A DNA stretch of 64,000 nt, from the NCBI RefSeq assembly GCF_024868665.1, contig NC_079892.1, positions 9,870,251 to 9,934,250 of the forward strand, written 5' to 3'. Position numbers and translations under genes: made by a program. Shown here one piece after another: positions 32,557-43,499 of the stretch. The notes beneath the pieces are model-generated. The model made no database searches. It saw only the letters and a program-made list of their open reading frames with translations, and was not told where the DNA came from. The stretch's first letter is position 1. Each line of letters starts with the position of its first letter. The DNA comes from Triplophysa rosa. Taxonomy: Eukaryota > Chordata > Actinopteri > Cypriniformes > Nemacheilidae.

Positions 32557-34735
32557 AGCAGGGTTTACAGCTCAACAAGGCGGTGTTTGCACCCCTAGGG
32601 GTTTGAGAGGGATCTGCAGGGTGTTAATGCAATTACAAGGCCACTGTTTAGTTAAATCAAGAGTTCGCGAACCCCTAGTGGTTCGTGAGGGAATTGCAGG
32701 GGGTTCGTTAGTTTGCATACTGTATGTCTACCAGTTTCCATTATTTTGAAAAAGTTAAATTGCAAAGAAATGTTAAAGGTGTAACTATATCAATAGTTAT
32801 GTAAAATACTACAGATAGAAACTTTAAGACAGATAAATGTTATGTTAGTTAAACATGTACATTATTGAAATATTTACTTAAAATCTCTTTACTTTAAGTA
32901 AATAATTTACGTCAAAAGAGTTCAGCTGACAAAAAAAGTTTTGAAACCCCCTAAGCTAAATAAAATAATTCTTCACAAGTGAATTTCCTACTATGTGATC
33001 CAGTCTGAAAACCAAGCTAATAGTCATTTTGAATACATGCAATCTTTTAATCGTTTGGAACAACGTCTACTGATGAACAAGGCAAAAATATAAATATTGC
33101 AAAATATTATTACAAATGAAAATAACAGTTTTTTATTTAAATATATTTTAATAATGTAATTCCCTTGATGACTTTTCAGCATCATTGCTCCACAGTATGC
33201 CGTGTCACATAAACTTGAAAGAGATTTTTGACCAGTAAATGTTTTGCCCATCCTTACAACAATCACATCTGAGCCAGTAAATGCTTAAAATCATCATAAA
33301 ATGCTTAATGTGTGCATCAGTGATTTTAAAAGACCAAGTACACATCTTATGAAGCATGCTAGTACATTATAAAATGCTTAATATCCACGTGCAACGCCAT
33401 TACGTTTTAATCAACTTATCAGTTCAATCAGCTTATAACGTTTATTGTAGGGGTTCAGATATTTCTGTCATTTGGACAAAATCTCATGTTTTAAAAACAT
33501 AAAGTCTGAATTATAGTTATGATTTATGAAAAACATCATCAAATCTGGAGTAGGTTTTTTTCGCCCAACACAGATGATTTGCATTATAAAATTTAATTCT
33601 AATAATTCTAATTGGGATGGTAAGGGAGGATGGTGGTTTTACAAAGGGGATGCTTTTTGCTTTTTGTCATCCCCTCGCATCCCCCTTCAATTCGAGCCCT
33701 GATCCTGCCCAAACAAAAAAATGTGCATGTCGAATGAATCTAACGGAAGCTGTCAAACCTCATTTATTTTAAACCTGTTTCAAGGTGAATCGATGCGCCA
33801 TATCTGAAAAATATTTGAGAACCATCGGCATGCCATGGCACGTTTACACTCATATTACAGTAGTACATTATCTTTCATTTCACCACTCGCAACTATTAAT
33901 TTTACTCATTCAGCCTGAAAATCTGTTGCTCACAAAAGACCTCTAAACACAAAGTTTCATATAGTCCCACCTCATACTGACACTAAACATGAAAACTTTT
34001 AATGGGCAAAAGTTTCCTTTTAATTTTTCGTGTTTCACACGACGCACTGCAGAGACATCAGGCCACCGTTAAAATCTTAATACAATCAGAGCCAAGAATA
34101 TTTTGAATATAAATCCCATATTGAAGCCTTCAGACGTCTCAGCCAAATGTCTTTTAACGTTTGCCGTTCATGCCGTGCAGCCTTTCAATATTTTGGCAGA
34201 GGTAAGCAATGTTCTGCTAGACACACGGTAGAACAATCTCACCTTTTTTCTGCGACACGAGCGCGGCGAGCATCAGACAAAAGGCTGCGTGGGAGAGAGG
34301 GCTTTTTGTGTTTCACATGCAAACCGTGGCAGCCATTAGTGCTGCGGTATGCGTGAGCCAACACAAATGCAGGCCACACTGTGATTGCAATGAAATATTT
34401 GAAACCGCAAACAAAAGCCTCTGTGGGAAGAGATTCGCTTGCATCTTTGCAAAACGCTGCATGGAACACCGAACCACTTTAGTCACAGTAAAATAATGTG
34501 GGCAATAGAGCGACAAGGTCTTTTCTAATGCTTTTATAAGTCTGTGAACAATGTTTATTTACATTGAAGTAAACAAATATCTCTGTTTGGCTAAGGAACA
34601 GTATCTGTGACTGATAATAACCCTTAGGAAAATTAATTATGGTTTTATTATGGTAAGTCTAGTAACCATGTTGGCAGATTGATTGCCATTTTGTATACTT
34701 TAACAACAAAAAACTGTGGTTACTATGTTTAACTA
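32557..34735. other. Intronic stretch, nothing firm recognised
   Basis: Two similar words (acccctaggggtt near 32591 and acccctagtggtt near 32671) mark a small diverged duplication. The rest is AT-rich without element ends. Frames at 34147-34516 overlap on both strands and look like chance. Confidence 0.4.
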
Positions 34736-34738
34736 AAT

Positions 34739-35225
34739 ATATACACCCGTGGAAGAAATTAAGACATCATTCCAAATTTTCATATAATCAGCATTTCTAG
34801 ATGTATTGTGTCCATTCCAGTCCAGTGTCTGTTGAATTTCAACAAAATCAAACCTCAGGAGGGACATAGTCATCCAACAGCAATGTGAAAGACAAGACAC
34901 ATAGAAACTGTGATAAAAATCGAGGTTATCACAAATTTTTTTTTTTTTAACGTTTCTTAAATACATGTCATATTACTGTTGTATTGCTTAAAAGTGTATA
35001 TGCACTTGTTTTCTTTGCTGTATTTGAGGTATGAAGAAATACAACGCATCTTTTCTGTTATTTTGACCTATCATTTTCTGCAAATAGAAACAATATTGTT
35101 ATTTAAAATTTGGGAGAAATATTGTTAGTAGTTCACGGAATAAAACAAAAATGATAATTTTACCTAAATACAAAAAACTGAAAATAATTTTGAAATGATC
35201 ACTTAATTTTTTTTGTGAACGTATA
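34739..35225 (-). mobile_element. Tc1-type MITE family F2, copy 2
   Basis: Ends atatatacacccgtggaaga + aattaaga and, inverted, tatacgttcacaaaaaaaat + taagtga, with TA at both borders. The interior has caaaatcaaacctcaggagg and aagacaagacacatagaaac. It is the reverse orientation of copies 1 and 3. Its right end shares the TA where the DD36E transposon begins. Confidence 0.82.
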
Positions 35226-36450
35226 CACTCACCTAAAGGATTATTAGGAACACCTGTTCAATTTCTCATTAATGCAATTATCTAATCAACCAATCACATG
35301 GCAGTTGCTTCAATGCATTTAGGGGTGTGGTCCTGGTCAAGACAATCTCCTGAACTCCAAACTGAATGTCAGAATGGGAAAGAAAGGTGATTTAAGCAAT
35401 TTTGAGCGTGGCATGGTTGTTGGTGCCAGACGGGCCGGTCTGAGTATTTCACAATCTGCTCAGTTACTGGGATTTTCACGCACAACCATTTCTAGGGTTT
35501 ACAAAGAATGGTGTGAAAAGGGAAAAACATCCAGTATGCGGCAGTCCTGTGGGCGAAAATGCCTTGTTGATGCTAGAGGTCAGAGGAGAATGGGCCGACT
35601 GATTCAAGCTGATAGAAGAGCAACTTTGACTGAAATAACCACTCGTTACAACCGAGGTATGCAGCAAAGCATTTGTGAAGCCACAACACGCACAACCTTG
35701 AGGCAGATGGGCTACAACAGCAGAAGACCCCACCGGGTACCACTCATCTCCACTACAAATAGGAAAAAGAGGCTACAATTTGCACGAGCTCACCAAAATT
35801 GGACAGTTGAAGACTGGAAAAATGTTGCCTGGTCTGATGAGTCTCGATTTCTGTTGAGACATTCAAATGGTAGAGTCAGAATTTGGCGTAAACAGAATGA
35901 GAACATGGATCCATCATGCCTTGTTACCACTGTGCAGGCTGGTGGTGGTGGTGTAATGGTGTGGGGGATGTTTTCTTGGCACACTTTAGGCCCCTTAGTG
36001 CCAATTGGGCATCGTTTAAATGCCACGGCCTACCTGAGCATTGTTTCTGACCATGTCCATCCCTTTATGACCACCATGTACCCATCCTCTAATGGCTACT
36101 TCCAGCAGGATAATGCACCATGTCACAAAGCTCGAATCATTTCAAATTGGTTTCTTGAACATGACAATGAGTTCACTGTACTAGAATGGCCCCCACAGTC
36201 ACCAGATCTCAACCCGATAGAACATCTTTGGGATGTGGTGGAACGGGAGCTTCGTGCCCTGGATGTGCATCCCACAAATCTCCATCAACTGCAAGATGCT
36301 ATCCTATCAATATGGGCCAACATTTCTAAAGAATGCTTTCAGCACCTTGTTGAATCAATGCCACGTAGAATTAAGGCAGTTCTGAAGGCGAAAGGGGGTC
36401 AAACACCGTATTAGTATGGTGTTCCTAATAATCCTTTAGGTGAGTGTATA
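35222..36450 (+). mobile_element. Complete DD36E Tc1-like transposon with perfect 33-bp TIRs
   Basis: Perfect inverted repeats at 35222-35254 (tatacactcacctaaaggat...) and 36418-36450, including the TA target dinucleotides, give a unit of about 1.22 kb. It carries one intact transposase gene. The TIRs differ from Sleeping Beauty-type long repeats. The spacing of the catalytic triad is DD36E, as in the 'Incomer' group of Tc1/mariner elements described from fishes and lampreys. Intact ORF plus identical TIRs indicate a young insertion. Confidence 0.95.
35374..36414 (+). CDS. Tc1/mariner DD36E transposase, intact
   Basis: A 346-residue protein that binds the element's inverted repeats and performs cut-and-paste transposition at TA sites in the nucleus. 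Residues about 8-45 form the first helix-turn-helix (SISQSAQLLGFSRTTISRVY). A second DNA-binding helix-turn-helix spans about 70-120, with a basic stretch RRPHR at 117-121. The catalytic domain follows: Asp155 in AWSDESRF, Asp246 in FQQDNAPCH and Glu283 in DLNPIEHLW. By direct count 36 residues lie between Asp246 and Glu283, so DD36E and not the DD34E of Sleeping Beauty. GGGGVMVWG (190-198) is the usual glycine-rich box. The start ATG lies about 120 bp inside the left end; the stop lies 3 bp before the right TIR. No internal stop or frameshift, so it may be active. Confidence 0.96.
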   Translation: MGKKGDLSNFERGMVVGARRAGLSISQSAQLLGFSRTTISRVYKEWCEKGKTSSMRQSCGRKCLVDARGQRRMGRLIQADRRATLTEITTRYNRGMQQSICEATTRTTLRQMGYNSRRPHRVPLISTTNRKKRLQFARAHQNWTVEDWKNVAWSDESRFLLRHSNGRVRIWRKQNENMDPSCLVTTVQAGGGGVMVWGMFSWHTLGPLVPIGHRLNATAYLSIVSDHVHPFMTTMYPSSNGYFQQDNAPCHKARIISNWFLEHDNEFTVLEWPPQSPDLNPIEHLWDVVERELRALDVHPTNLHQLQDAILSIWANISKECFQHLVESMPRRIKAVLKAKGGQTPY

Positions 36451-37087
36451 TCAAAGGGGTCATATGACACGGCTAAAATGAATATTATGGTTTGTTTTAG
36501 ATGTAATGCAATGTGTATACACAATTTAAGGTTCAAAAACGCTGTATTTTCCCCAGACTGTCCTCCACAAAAAACAACCCAGTCGGTCGTTATTACAACC
36601 AATAAGCACCTTATTACGACCAACAGTTACGTATTAAGGATGAGCGCCCTCTAGCACCAGCATCTTCTTATGAAGTACAGTCATTCCATTGCTTTAGCTT
36701 GTTCACTTTTTATGGATTTAATTCTTCGTATTTGTTATAGTATCAATAATTTCATCAATATTTATAGGTTTAAAGATATTTTTGAACCCCTAACTCACCC
36801 CCACCCTAAACCTAAATACTACTCAACCATAGAAAACGCAACACGTGTGAATGTACAGTGACAGGTATTTATTGCATAAATTGACAAACAAACAGTATAT
36901 TACAAAACAAATCGCGTTGCAAACCTTCTGAATTGAAGCCAAAAATAAGTTTAGACGAAGATTATCCATATATGCAATAGAGTGTTTTCACGACGCATCA
37001 TCAATCCGGAAGTCGGCCATGTTGGAGGCACTCGGACGTAAACAATGTGACTGAACTGAATGGAACTCGGTAGTTTTGCTGATAAAA

Positions 37088-37303
37088 ATGGTGAACTATT
37101 GTCGTGTTTTGGGCTGTACTAATCGGTCGGACGAGAAAAACATTTGGAGTACTATAGACTGCCAAAAGTTATTACCAATCAAGGAGAAGTGTGCAAAAAA
37201 CTGTCGGAGGAAAGAAGGCGTTTGTGGATTGCCAAACTGTACCAGGATTTTCAGGGCAAGAATCTTCACAACATTCGTGTTTGTTCTTCTCATTTCATGA
37301 CAG
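37088..37303 (+). pseudogene. THAP-domain first exon, with a frameshift
   Basis: Begins ATG with MVNYCRVLGCTNRSDE, the N-terminal CxxxxC of a THAP zinc finger. After about residue 17 the homologous frame shifts by one base: the continuing THAP sequence (YYRLPKVITNQGE ... RRRLWIAKL ... HNIRVCSSHF, with the C-x2-H pair) is read in another frame. This fits a one-base deletion near 37128-37135. The exon ends at a gtaggg donor after ATGACAG. THAP domains bind the element's own ends in P-element- and ISL2EU-like transposases. The gene is broken here. Confidence 0.8.
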
Positions 37304-37524
37304 GTAGGGGAATAATTAGACTAATTTATTAACTAATTTTGTAGTGTAATAGTATACGTTACACTCATATTAATATTTCGTTGCTGTTTGTTAAATACCT
37401 GTCTTAAAATCTGATTATAATTTCATTTCATAAACTACTCTAGTAGTGCAAGACATAAATATTTTCTTTAAAATGTTGCTGAAATTTAGTAAATGAAGCT
37501 ATATTTATTATTAATGTATTGTAG

Positions 37525-38009
37525 GTAAAAGATCTGACCTGCACGAAAAGGATGATCCAGATTGGGTGCCATGCCTTAATATGAGAGGAAAGCAAGAACC
37601 ACAACCACAACAACATAAGGACTCATTGACATCACGTTACAAACGTTGTGTGAATCGACCCCAGCAGAAACACAAGGATGCTGCTGCCCATTCTTTGCTT
37701 CTTATGGACACACCAGATGATTATGATTGTGCCACAAGTGACTATGTCAGCGATAATATCTGCAGTGTAGGGACTCAAACTGAAATGACTGGTGACTTTA
37801 TTGATTCTATGACCACTGAACTTCAAAATCTGAGAACAGAAAACATTCAGTTGCAAAAATTGTCCTCTTCATATGACCAAAGTGCATTTGAGGGTAAAGA
37901 TGAAAAGGTTTTATTTTTCACTGGTCTACCTAAACATCAGATTTTGTTAGCACTATTTACATACCTTCGTCCCTGCCTCCCTGTGAAGAAGAATTGTCAC
38001 CATTGTTGA
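37525..38009 (+). pseudogene. Second exon of the THAP-type protein, truncated before the catalytic domain
   Basis: Acceptor attgtag, then a frame starting KRSDLHEKDDPDWVP (phase compatible with the first exon) and running 160 codons. It includes a polar Gln/His-rich linker, TELQNLRTENIQLQKL (coiled-coil-like, often just before the nuclease), and EKVLFFTGLPKHQILLALF, the entry block of DDE_Tnp_4-type proteins. It stops at ..LPVKKNCHHC where several hundred more residues would be expected. The sequence after the stop has no DDE motif, so the catalytic region is deleted. Confidence 0.72.
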
Positions 38010-39359
38010 GATTCATACACCGATTCTTCATGTCTAACTGATTCAGAAATGTAACAGTTTTGTGAAAATCATTTATTCTGTAAATTGTCCATAAAATTGC
38101 TTAATTCTCTTTTAACTGTGTCATAACTCCACCTTCACATATTAAAAACACAAGACACTCAAAAGTAATTTACAGAACTTCATTGTGATGATATAACAAT
38201 CATTTTCTGATCCCACTGGATCTTAGTTTTCGGATCGATACCAAATTTTACAGTGTCGCCCACCACACAACGCATGTAGGCAGAGCTCGTTCAGACTGAC
38301 GTCATGATGCAACGAGAGCCAATAAGACTTCACATTCAGTGCAGACGTAATGATGCAATCGGTCACAAGATACACGAGAACCAATGCTTTCTCAGAATCA
38401 CAGCTGACCTATCACTTCGTCTGGCGGTAATTTTAAATGTGTGTTAAACCTGGAAGTTCACAGGACGTGAAGATTAACTGCAGATGGTGCTCATTTCAGC
38501 GTATTTTCCTCATAAAAATCGATCGTTTGACCTCGGTACACTTGGAATATTTGTCCGTTTTGAAAAACAACTGTGACTGTTTTATATGCTGTGTTTTATG
38601 TTACACAATAAATAAATGGGTTACGTTGCTTGCTCAAAATGCCTGAATGGTGTCATTTGTAACGTAAATACAGTTCATCCTGACAGTTTAAAGTGAAAAT
38701 CACACTCCACTACATGTCAGCATTGCAAAATAATAGCGCAATATATAATTTTATAATTACGGTAGACAAAAGCTTCTCCTGCTGCCGGTAGAAGCGTTAT
38801 TTTAGGAAACGCTCCACGGGGTCGTACTTGGGGAACGTTGTAAATGACCAATGTGGTCGTATGAGTTGGAGGACTTGTTGTATTTTTCACATACCGTGAA
38901 TGTTTGTATCTCCTTTTTGCCCCGCCTCTCGGAAACACGCAGATTTTTTACAAAGCTCATCGCTCTTGAAAAGCGAGGTGTGCTATGATTGGCCAGTTCA
39001 CCAGTGCGTAGTGATTGGTCAACAAGCATGTGAAGGAAATGTAACGCCTCTTACCATATTTGGAACATCAGGTTCCAAAGTAATTGTACTGACAGGTATG
39101 CCCACCTTACTTGCGTATACATTTGGGCGGTCTTAATCAGATCATACCATGAACTGACGTAGATTTGTGGGGGTGTGGTTACACGAGGCGTTTCAGGCAG
39201 GTCTGGGTGAGCATTCGCTTTTAGATAGAATGCATCTTTTGTTCTGACACTTTAATTTTTGCAATTTTACGTGTCTAATACATGCACGGGCAACTTATAA
39301 AACACCAAAAACACAGAAAAACATGTATTCGTGCCATATGACCCCTTTAAGGGACACCA

Positions 39360-40405
39360 AACTATAAAGTATTACCATGCAGGGCTTCACAAGATTTCTC
39401 ACATTAAACAAATTAATAGCAATATAAAATTCTAAATTAAGCAACACACAGAAAAAACAAACCAGAGTTAATTCTTTGTCATTACACAAATGACTGTGTG
39501 CGTCTATCCACACTGCATTGAAAGAAATAAGCCTGGCTACGTTTCATTTGAAGTCATCATTATGGTAATTAGTTTTCCCATTGGCTGTGAACTTGGACCT
39601 TATTTACTTTTACTGTAATTAATTTTACCTCTTTCAAGTGTGAAAGTCTTGCACAACACAACAAGTTGCAATATTAGATGTAGGGAAAATAGCATTATAT
39701 AATAAAAATAAAATATAGATTCACGCCATTTTTTTGTACATTTTTTATGATTTATTTATACTGTACTAGTGTTTAAAAGCAAACGCCTGAAAACTCATAC
39801 ATAAAACATCAGGATGCAATATTACATTGAGAAAAAAAACTAATTATTCATATAACGATAATACATTTACATGATTTTTTACAGTGCGCCCCAACAAAGT
39901 TGGAGACTTCTGTATACTGTACTCATCTTTAAAAGCCAAAGCCTGACAATTAGTCTAACTACCAAACCACAGAAGCTATAATTACAGTAAGAATCCGTTT
40001 AAAACGTTTCAAGGTTTATGCTCATATAACATGCAGTGTTGCTTAGGGGAGGCTGGTTCCTTTGAAGTGAAACAACAGCGAGTTGGTTTCGAGACAAAGA
40101 CATTTCTCTGCCAGCGCCTGTCTAAGATCAACCTTTCACAGTTAATTGGTGTAGAAAGACACATTTGGACCGGAGGAGAGAAGCTTCCATGCCAAAAATG
40201 AACCTCTGCCACGTCGCACCGCATTAAGCTGAGGATGCTGACAGTATTCATTTGTACCAAACCTGAATATACGGTCTTGAAATGCCACTGAATCAGTTCT
40301 GAAGAATCGTTAGACTACTGTACGAGACCGATAAAGATCTCTGTGATTTTAACTTCACCGAATGCTGAATACAAATGAGTCTGTATTACTGAACGTTACA
40401 GCTCG
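39360..40405. other. Intronic stretch, nothing recognised
   Basis: AT-rich to about 39950, then mixed composition. Short frames only. Confidence 0.45.
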
Positions 40406-40708
40406 CATGTATTTCTGTGACGATTAGTGTACAGAACCCACACGCAGGCAGTATAGGGATAACAACGAGACTTTATTTACATAAATCAAAAACCCACGAG
40501 GGGGCAAAACAGGAAATAAACCAGGAACCAAGGGAAAAATAAACACGTTAAATAAACACTTCCCGCAAGCGGCAAAACAAGAACAAAACCAACAAAGCTC
40601 ACTCTTTTCAAGAACAATGTAACAGGGTATGGGTCAAAATGAACCAGCACGGGACAAGAAACAAGAGGGTCTTAAGTAAGGGAACACTAACGAGGGGAGG
40701 TAACAAGG

Positions 40709-40833
40709 GGCAGGTGAGGAGAATGAAACACTAACGGGAAGATTACACAGGGCATGTGAGGAGAATGAAACATTAACGGGAAGATTACACAGGGCAGGTG
40801 AGGGGAATGAAACACTAATGGGACAATGACGGG
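40709..40833. repeat. Three tandem 42-bp units inside solo LTR 2
   Basis: The unit begins gggcaggtgaggagaatgaa and ends gggaagattacaca; the third unit is diverged. It explains the repeated minus-strand frame. Confidence 0.88.
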
Positions 40834-40920
40834 GAAGCAAGGGGGCGGGGCCAGGGCCAAAGCACGAGACAAGAAGACACGTGGCGCAATGTCATAAACA
40901 GCCACGTGTCTCCGTACTGT

Positions 40921-40969
40921 CATGACCCTGTCCACAAAACTAGAAACTAGAAAGGACAGGACCATGACA
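40921..40969. repeat. Terminal hairpin of solo LTR 2
   Basis: gtcatgaccctgtcc and ggacaggaccatgac pair with two mismatches over a loop of about 20 bases. Same position and terminal word as the perfect hairpin of solo LTR 1. Confidence 0.8.
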
Positions 40970-40979
40970 ATTTCCAGGT

Positions 40980-41790
40980 GCCAGACTTTAAGACTGAGGA
41001 TGAGAGCGAATCTGCTTGTCTTAACGTTCGTAGCATTTGTCCTCCTTTGAGAGATGTCCTTTCTTCACACTGGGGAAGAATCGACTCCCACCCAGAGGAC
41101 ACAAGTGGGTGCAAAGACAATTTTTACTTGGGACAGCGTGTCTGTGTGGCATCAGACAGAAAACACTTTCATGTGGTTAATACAGAGATCTGCTCTTGAC
41201 TGATGTTAATATGTTTTTTGAAGGCTTTGAGAGTTTATTTTATCCGTGGTTATGATTCAAACATACCGTATGTCATGTACATTTTTTTTTCAAATATTCA
41301 TCGCACCAATACAACGTTCAGGTTTAAATAGGCGTGATAAATATTGATGTTTTGAAGGCACGTTCCCCTTTCGCCTAGTTGCTCGTACATCCATTTGCAT
41401 TCAAATTAGATGACCTAACTTTCTTCGCGTCGCCAGAGAGAAATGAAAAAAGGAGGTGTTGATAGGTTCTGCGGTAGACGTTCTTTCAAATTGTTATTGC
41501 GAGAACATTTATTTGACAGTACAGAAACACAGAGCTTGGTCGTGACAAGGTGCTGAAAAGGAATTCAGCTTCATCAAGGTCAGGAGTGAGATGTTATTCT
41601 GCCTTGAAATTAATTGAAAATGTCTCTCTTTGTGCTGAAAACGTGGATTATAAAAATGTTGCATGTGGCATTTGTATTTGATTGCACTGTGCCTAAAAAG
41701 GTCGGTTTCTTAATAAAACTACATAGTGAACATCAGTGACACAATAAAAAAGGCATTAAATAATATCTTATTTCAGATATATAGCTTATA
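40980..41790. other. Intronic stretch, nothing firm recognised
   Basis: A 73-codon plus-strand frame at 40978-41199 starts immediately after the LTR target duplication and has no domain I recognise; regarded as chance. Confidence 0.4.
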
Positions 41791-41796
41791 TATGAA

Positions 41797-42306
41797 ATAC
41801 AACTGTGGCAAAAAATAAGAGACCATTTCAAAGATCATTTTCAGTTTTTCAGAATTTACTTAATTTGTGATTTTTTTTGTTAAAATGATCATTTTTGTTT
41901 CATTCTGTGAACTACTAACAATACTTCTCCCAAAGTTCAAATAAAAATATTGTGTCTGTTTGCATTTATTTTCAGAAAATGAAAACTGGACAAACGGGTC
42001 AAAATAACAGAAAAGATGCTCTGTATTTTGTTCAGACGTCAAATACAGCAAAGAAAACAAGTTCATATTCACTTTTAAGCAATGCAGCAGTAATATTTGT
42101 AGGAAAAGTTCAAATATATATATATGTTTTACGTAATAACCTTGGTTTTTATCACAGTTTTCATGTGTCTTGTCATGCTGTCAGTCTTTCACATTGCTTG
42201 TGGATGACTTGATGTCACTCCTGAGGTTTGATTTTGTTGAAAATTTGTTGAAATGCTGATTAAATAAACATTCGGAATGGTCTCTTAATTTCTTTCGTGG
42301 CTGTAT
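41797..42306 (+). mobile_element. Tc1-type MITE family F2, copy 3 (most complete)
   Basis: Ends atacaactgtggcaaaaaat + aagagaccatt and, inverted, atacagccacgaaagaaatt + aagagaccatt. The interior contains aaacgggtcaaaataacaga, caatgcagcagtaatatttg, tcttgtcatgctgtcagtct and ctcctgaggtttgattttgt in one uninterrupted run. It serves as the reference for copies 1 and 2. Confidence 0.85.
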
Positions 42307-42309
42307 ATA

Positions 42310-43150
42310 TAATCGTGAATGGATTGTTTGTGCCTGTTGCAGATTCCTCTGTACGCTGTTTGTCCTTAAGCTCCATGTGTGACTCAGCAAAGCCGAGATG
42401 CTATTAAGACAATGACCCCAAGGACACAAGAATCTGGACCTCCTATCCCTGCTAAAGCCTAACTTTATTTTCAACAAGCTTTTTTGTTTCACACTCGCAC
42501 AAACACTTTTAGCTTTTTACTTTCAATTAAAAAAATGTCTCCACCCATCCGGCTTTGTCTTTACTCCCTGCCACAACTTTCTTCTGCCTTTCAAACTTAA
42601 TCACTTCCAACCCTTCCAATACTAAAACGTAACCACTCCGTTTTATGGCAACAGGCTGTATCTGTGTTTTTGAGGACCTTAAGTGCTGTTTTTCCATTTG
42701 TGTTTATCGGTGGAGCTCATAAAGTGTTTCTGAAGTGTAATTTTCTCAGTGTGACAGGTAGTAATCCTCAAATGGTGCCGCTTTTGGGGCAAAGGAAATA
42801 GCCCGTGAATCACATTGTGTTTGCTCTCATCTGCCACGGTGCTGTGGATGTCAGCCATTAATGAATGCACACAAAGACTTGTCACCTTGATTAAAACTGT
42901 CATCTAAGAACAATGATGCATTCTGGAGCCTTATATGCTGCCAAAGGGGCTTTGTGTAACCGGATGGTGGCACATTTCATACAGACAGGGAACATTAGCT
43001 TTGGATGCCAGTCACCTGCGGTGGCATTTTGCGTGTTGTCTGACAGCAACACTTCGCTTGTTTGTCAGCACTGAAAATCGATATAAAATGATGTCTTTCG
43101 TAAGAATCTAATGAGACGTGCAGGTAACGCGTAATGTAAATATGAAGCGG
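42310..43150. other. Intronic stretch, nothing recognised
   Basis: Short frames on both strands (42181-42492, 42679-42903) show no domain. Confidence 0.4.
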
Positions 43151-43153
43151 TCA

Positions 43154-43490
43154 TTAAAGGGATAGTTCACCTTCAAAATGAAAATTCTGTCATTATTTAC
43201 TCGCCCCCTTGTCATTTCAAGCCTGTGTGACTTTCTTTCTTCTGCAGAACACAAAAGAAGATATTTTGAAGAATGTTGGTAACAGAAAATTGTGGGTCCC
43301 CATTGACTTGCATTGCTTTTGTGTCCATAAAATAGAAGTCAATGGGGACCAACGGTTTTTGGTTACCAACATTTTTCAAAAATATCTTCTTTTGTGTTTT
43401 GCAGAAGAAAGAAAGTCATTCTGGGTAAAAATGACAACAGGGTGAGTAAAGGATGACAGAATTTTCATTTTTAGGTGAACTATTGCTTAA
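43154..43490. mobile_element. MITE family F1, complete copy
   Basis: ttaaagggatagttcacctt to aggtgaactattgcttaa. Arms mirror each other through acacaaaagaagatattttg and aaaatatcttcttttgtg, meeting near gaagtcaatggggacc. Confidence 0.92.
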
Positions 43491-43499
43491 ACATACGCA

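Larger units (their letters stand above)
36451..39351 (+). mobile_element. 2.9-kb THAP-domain DNA transposon, internally deleted
   Basis: Ends are aaaggggtcatatgacacgg (left) and, inverted, ttaaaggggtcatatggcac (right). Inside is a two-exon THAP-type gene remnant whose catalytic part is missing. The architecture (THAP zinc finger, linker, coiled region, then a DDE_Tnp_4-type nuclease) recalls the ISL2EU/IS4EU-like elements of fish; this assignment is from memory of the families. Fragments of the same family occur at 17129 and 45905. The left end touches the right end of the DD36E transposon. Confidence 0.8.
40416..40969 (-). mobile_element. Solo LTR 2 (554 bp) with 5-bp target duplication ATTTC
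   Basis: The element runs TGTGACG...CCATGACA and is flanked by perfect ATTTC repeats (40411-40415 and 40970-40974). On the minus strand it starts TGTCATGGTCCTGTCC. An AATAAA signal lies near 40470, followed by a CTGCCTGCGTGTGGGTTCT-type U5 like that of solo LTR 1. No internal coding region. Same orientation as grm8 and solo LTR 1. Confidence 0.88.

Noticed and set aside
34147..34516. Overlapping frames on both strands as a small gene
   Set aside because: Four frames overlap with no domain or splice signal; chance in a less AT-rich patch.
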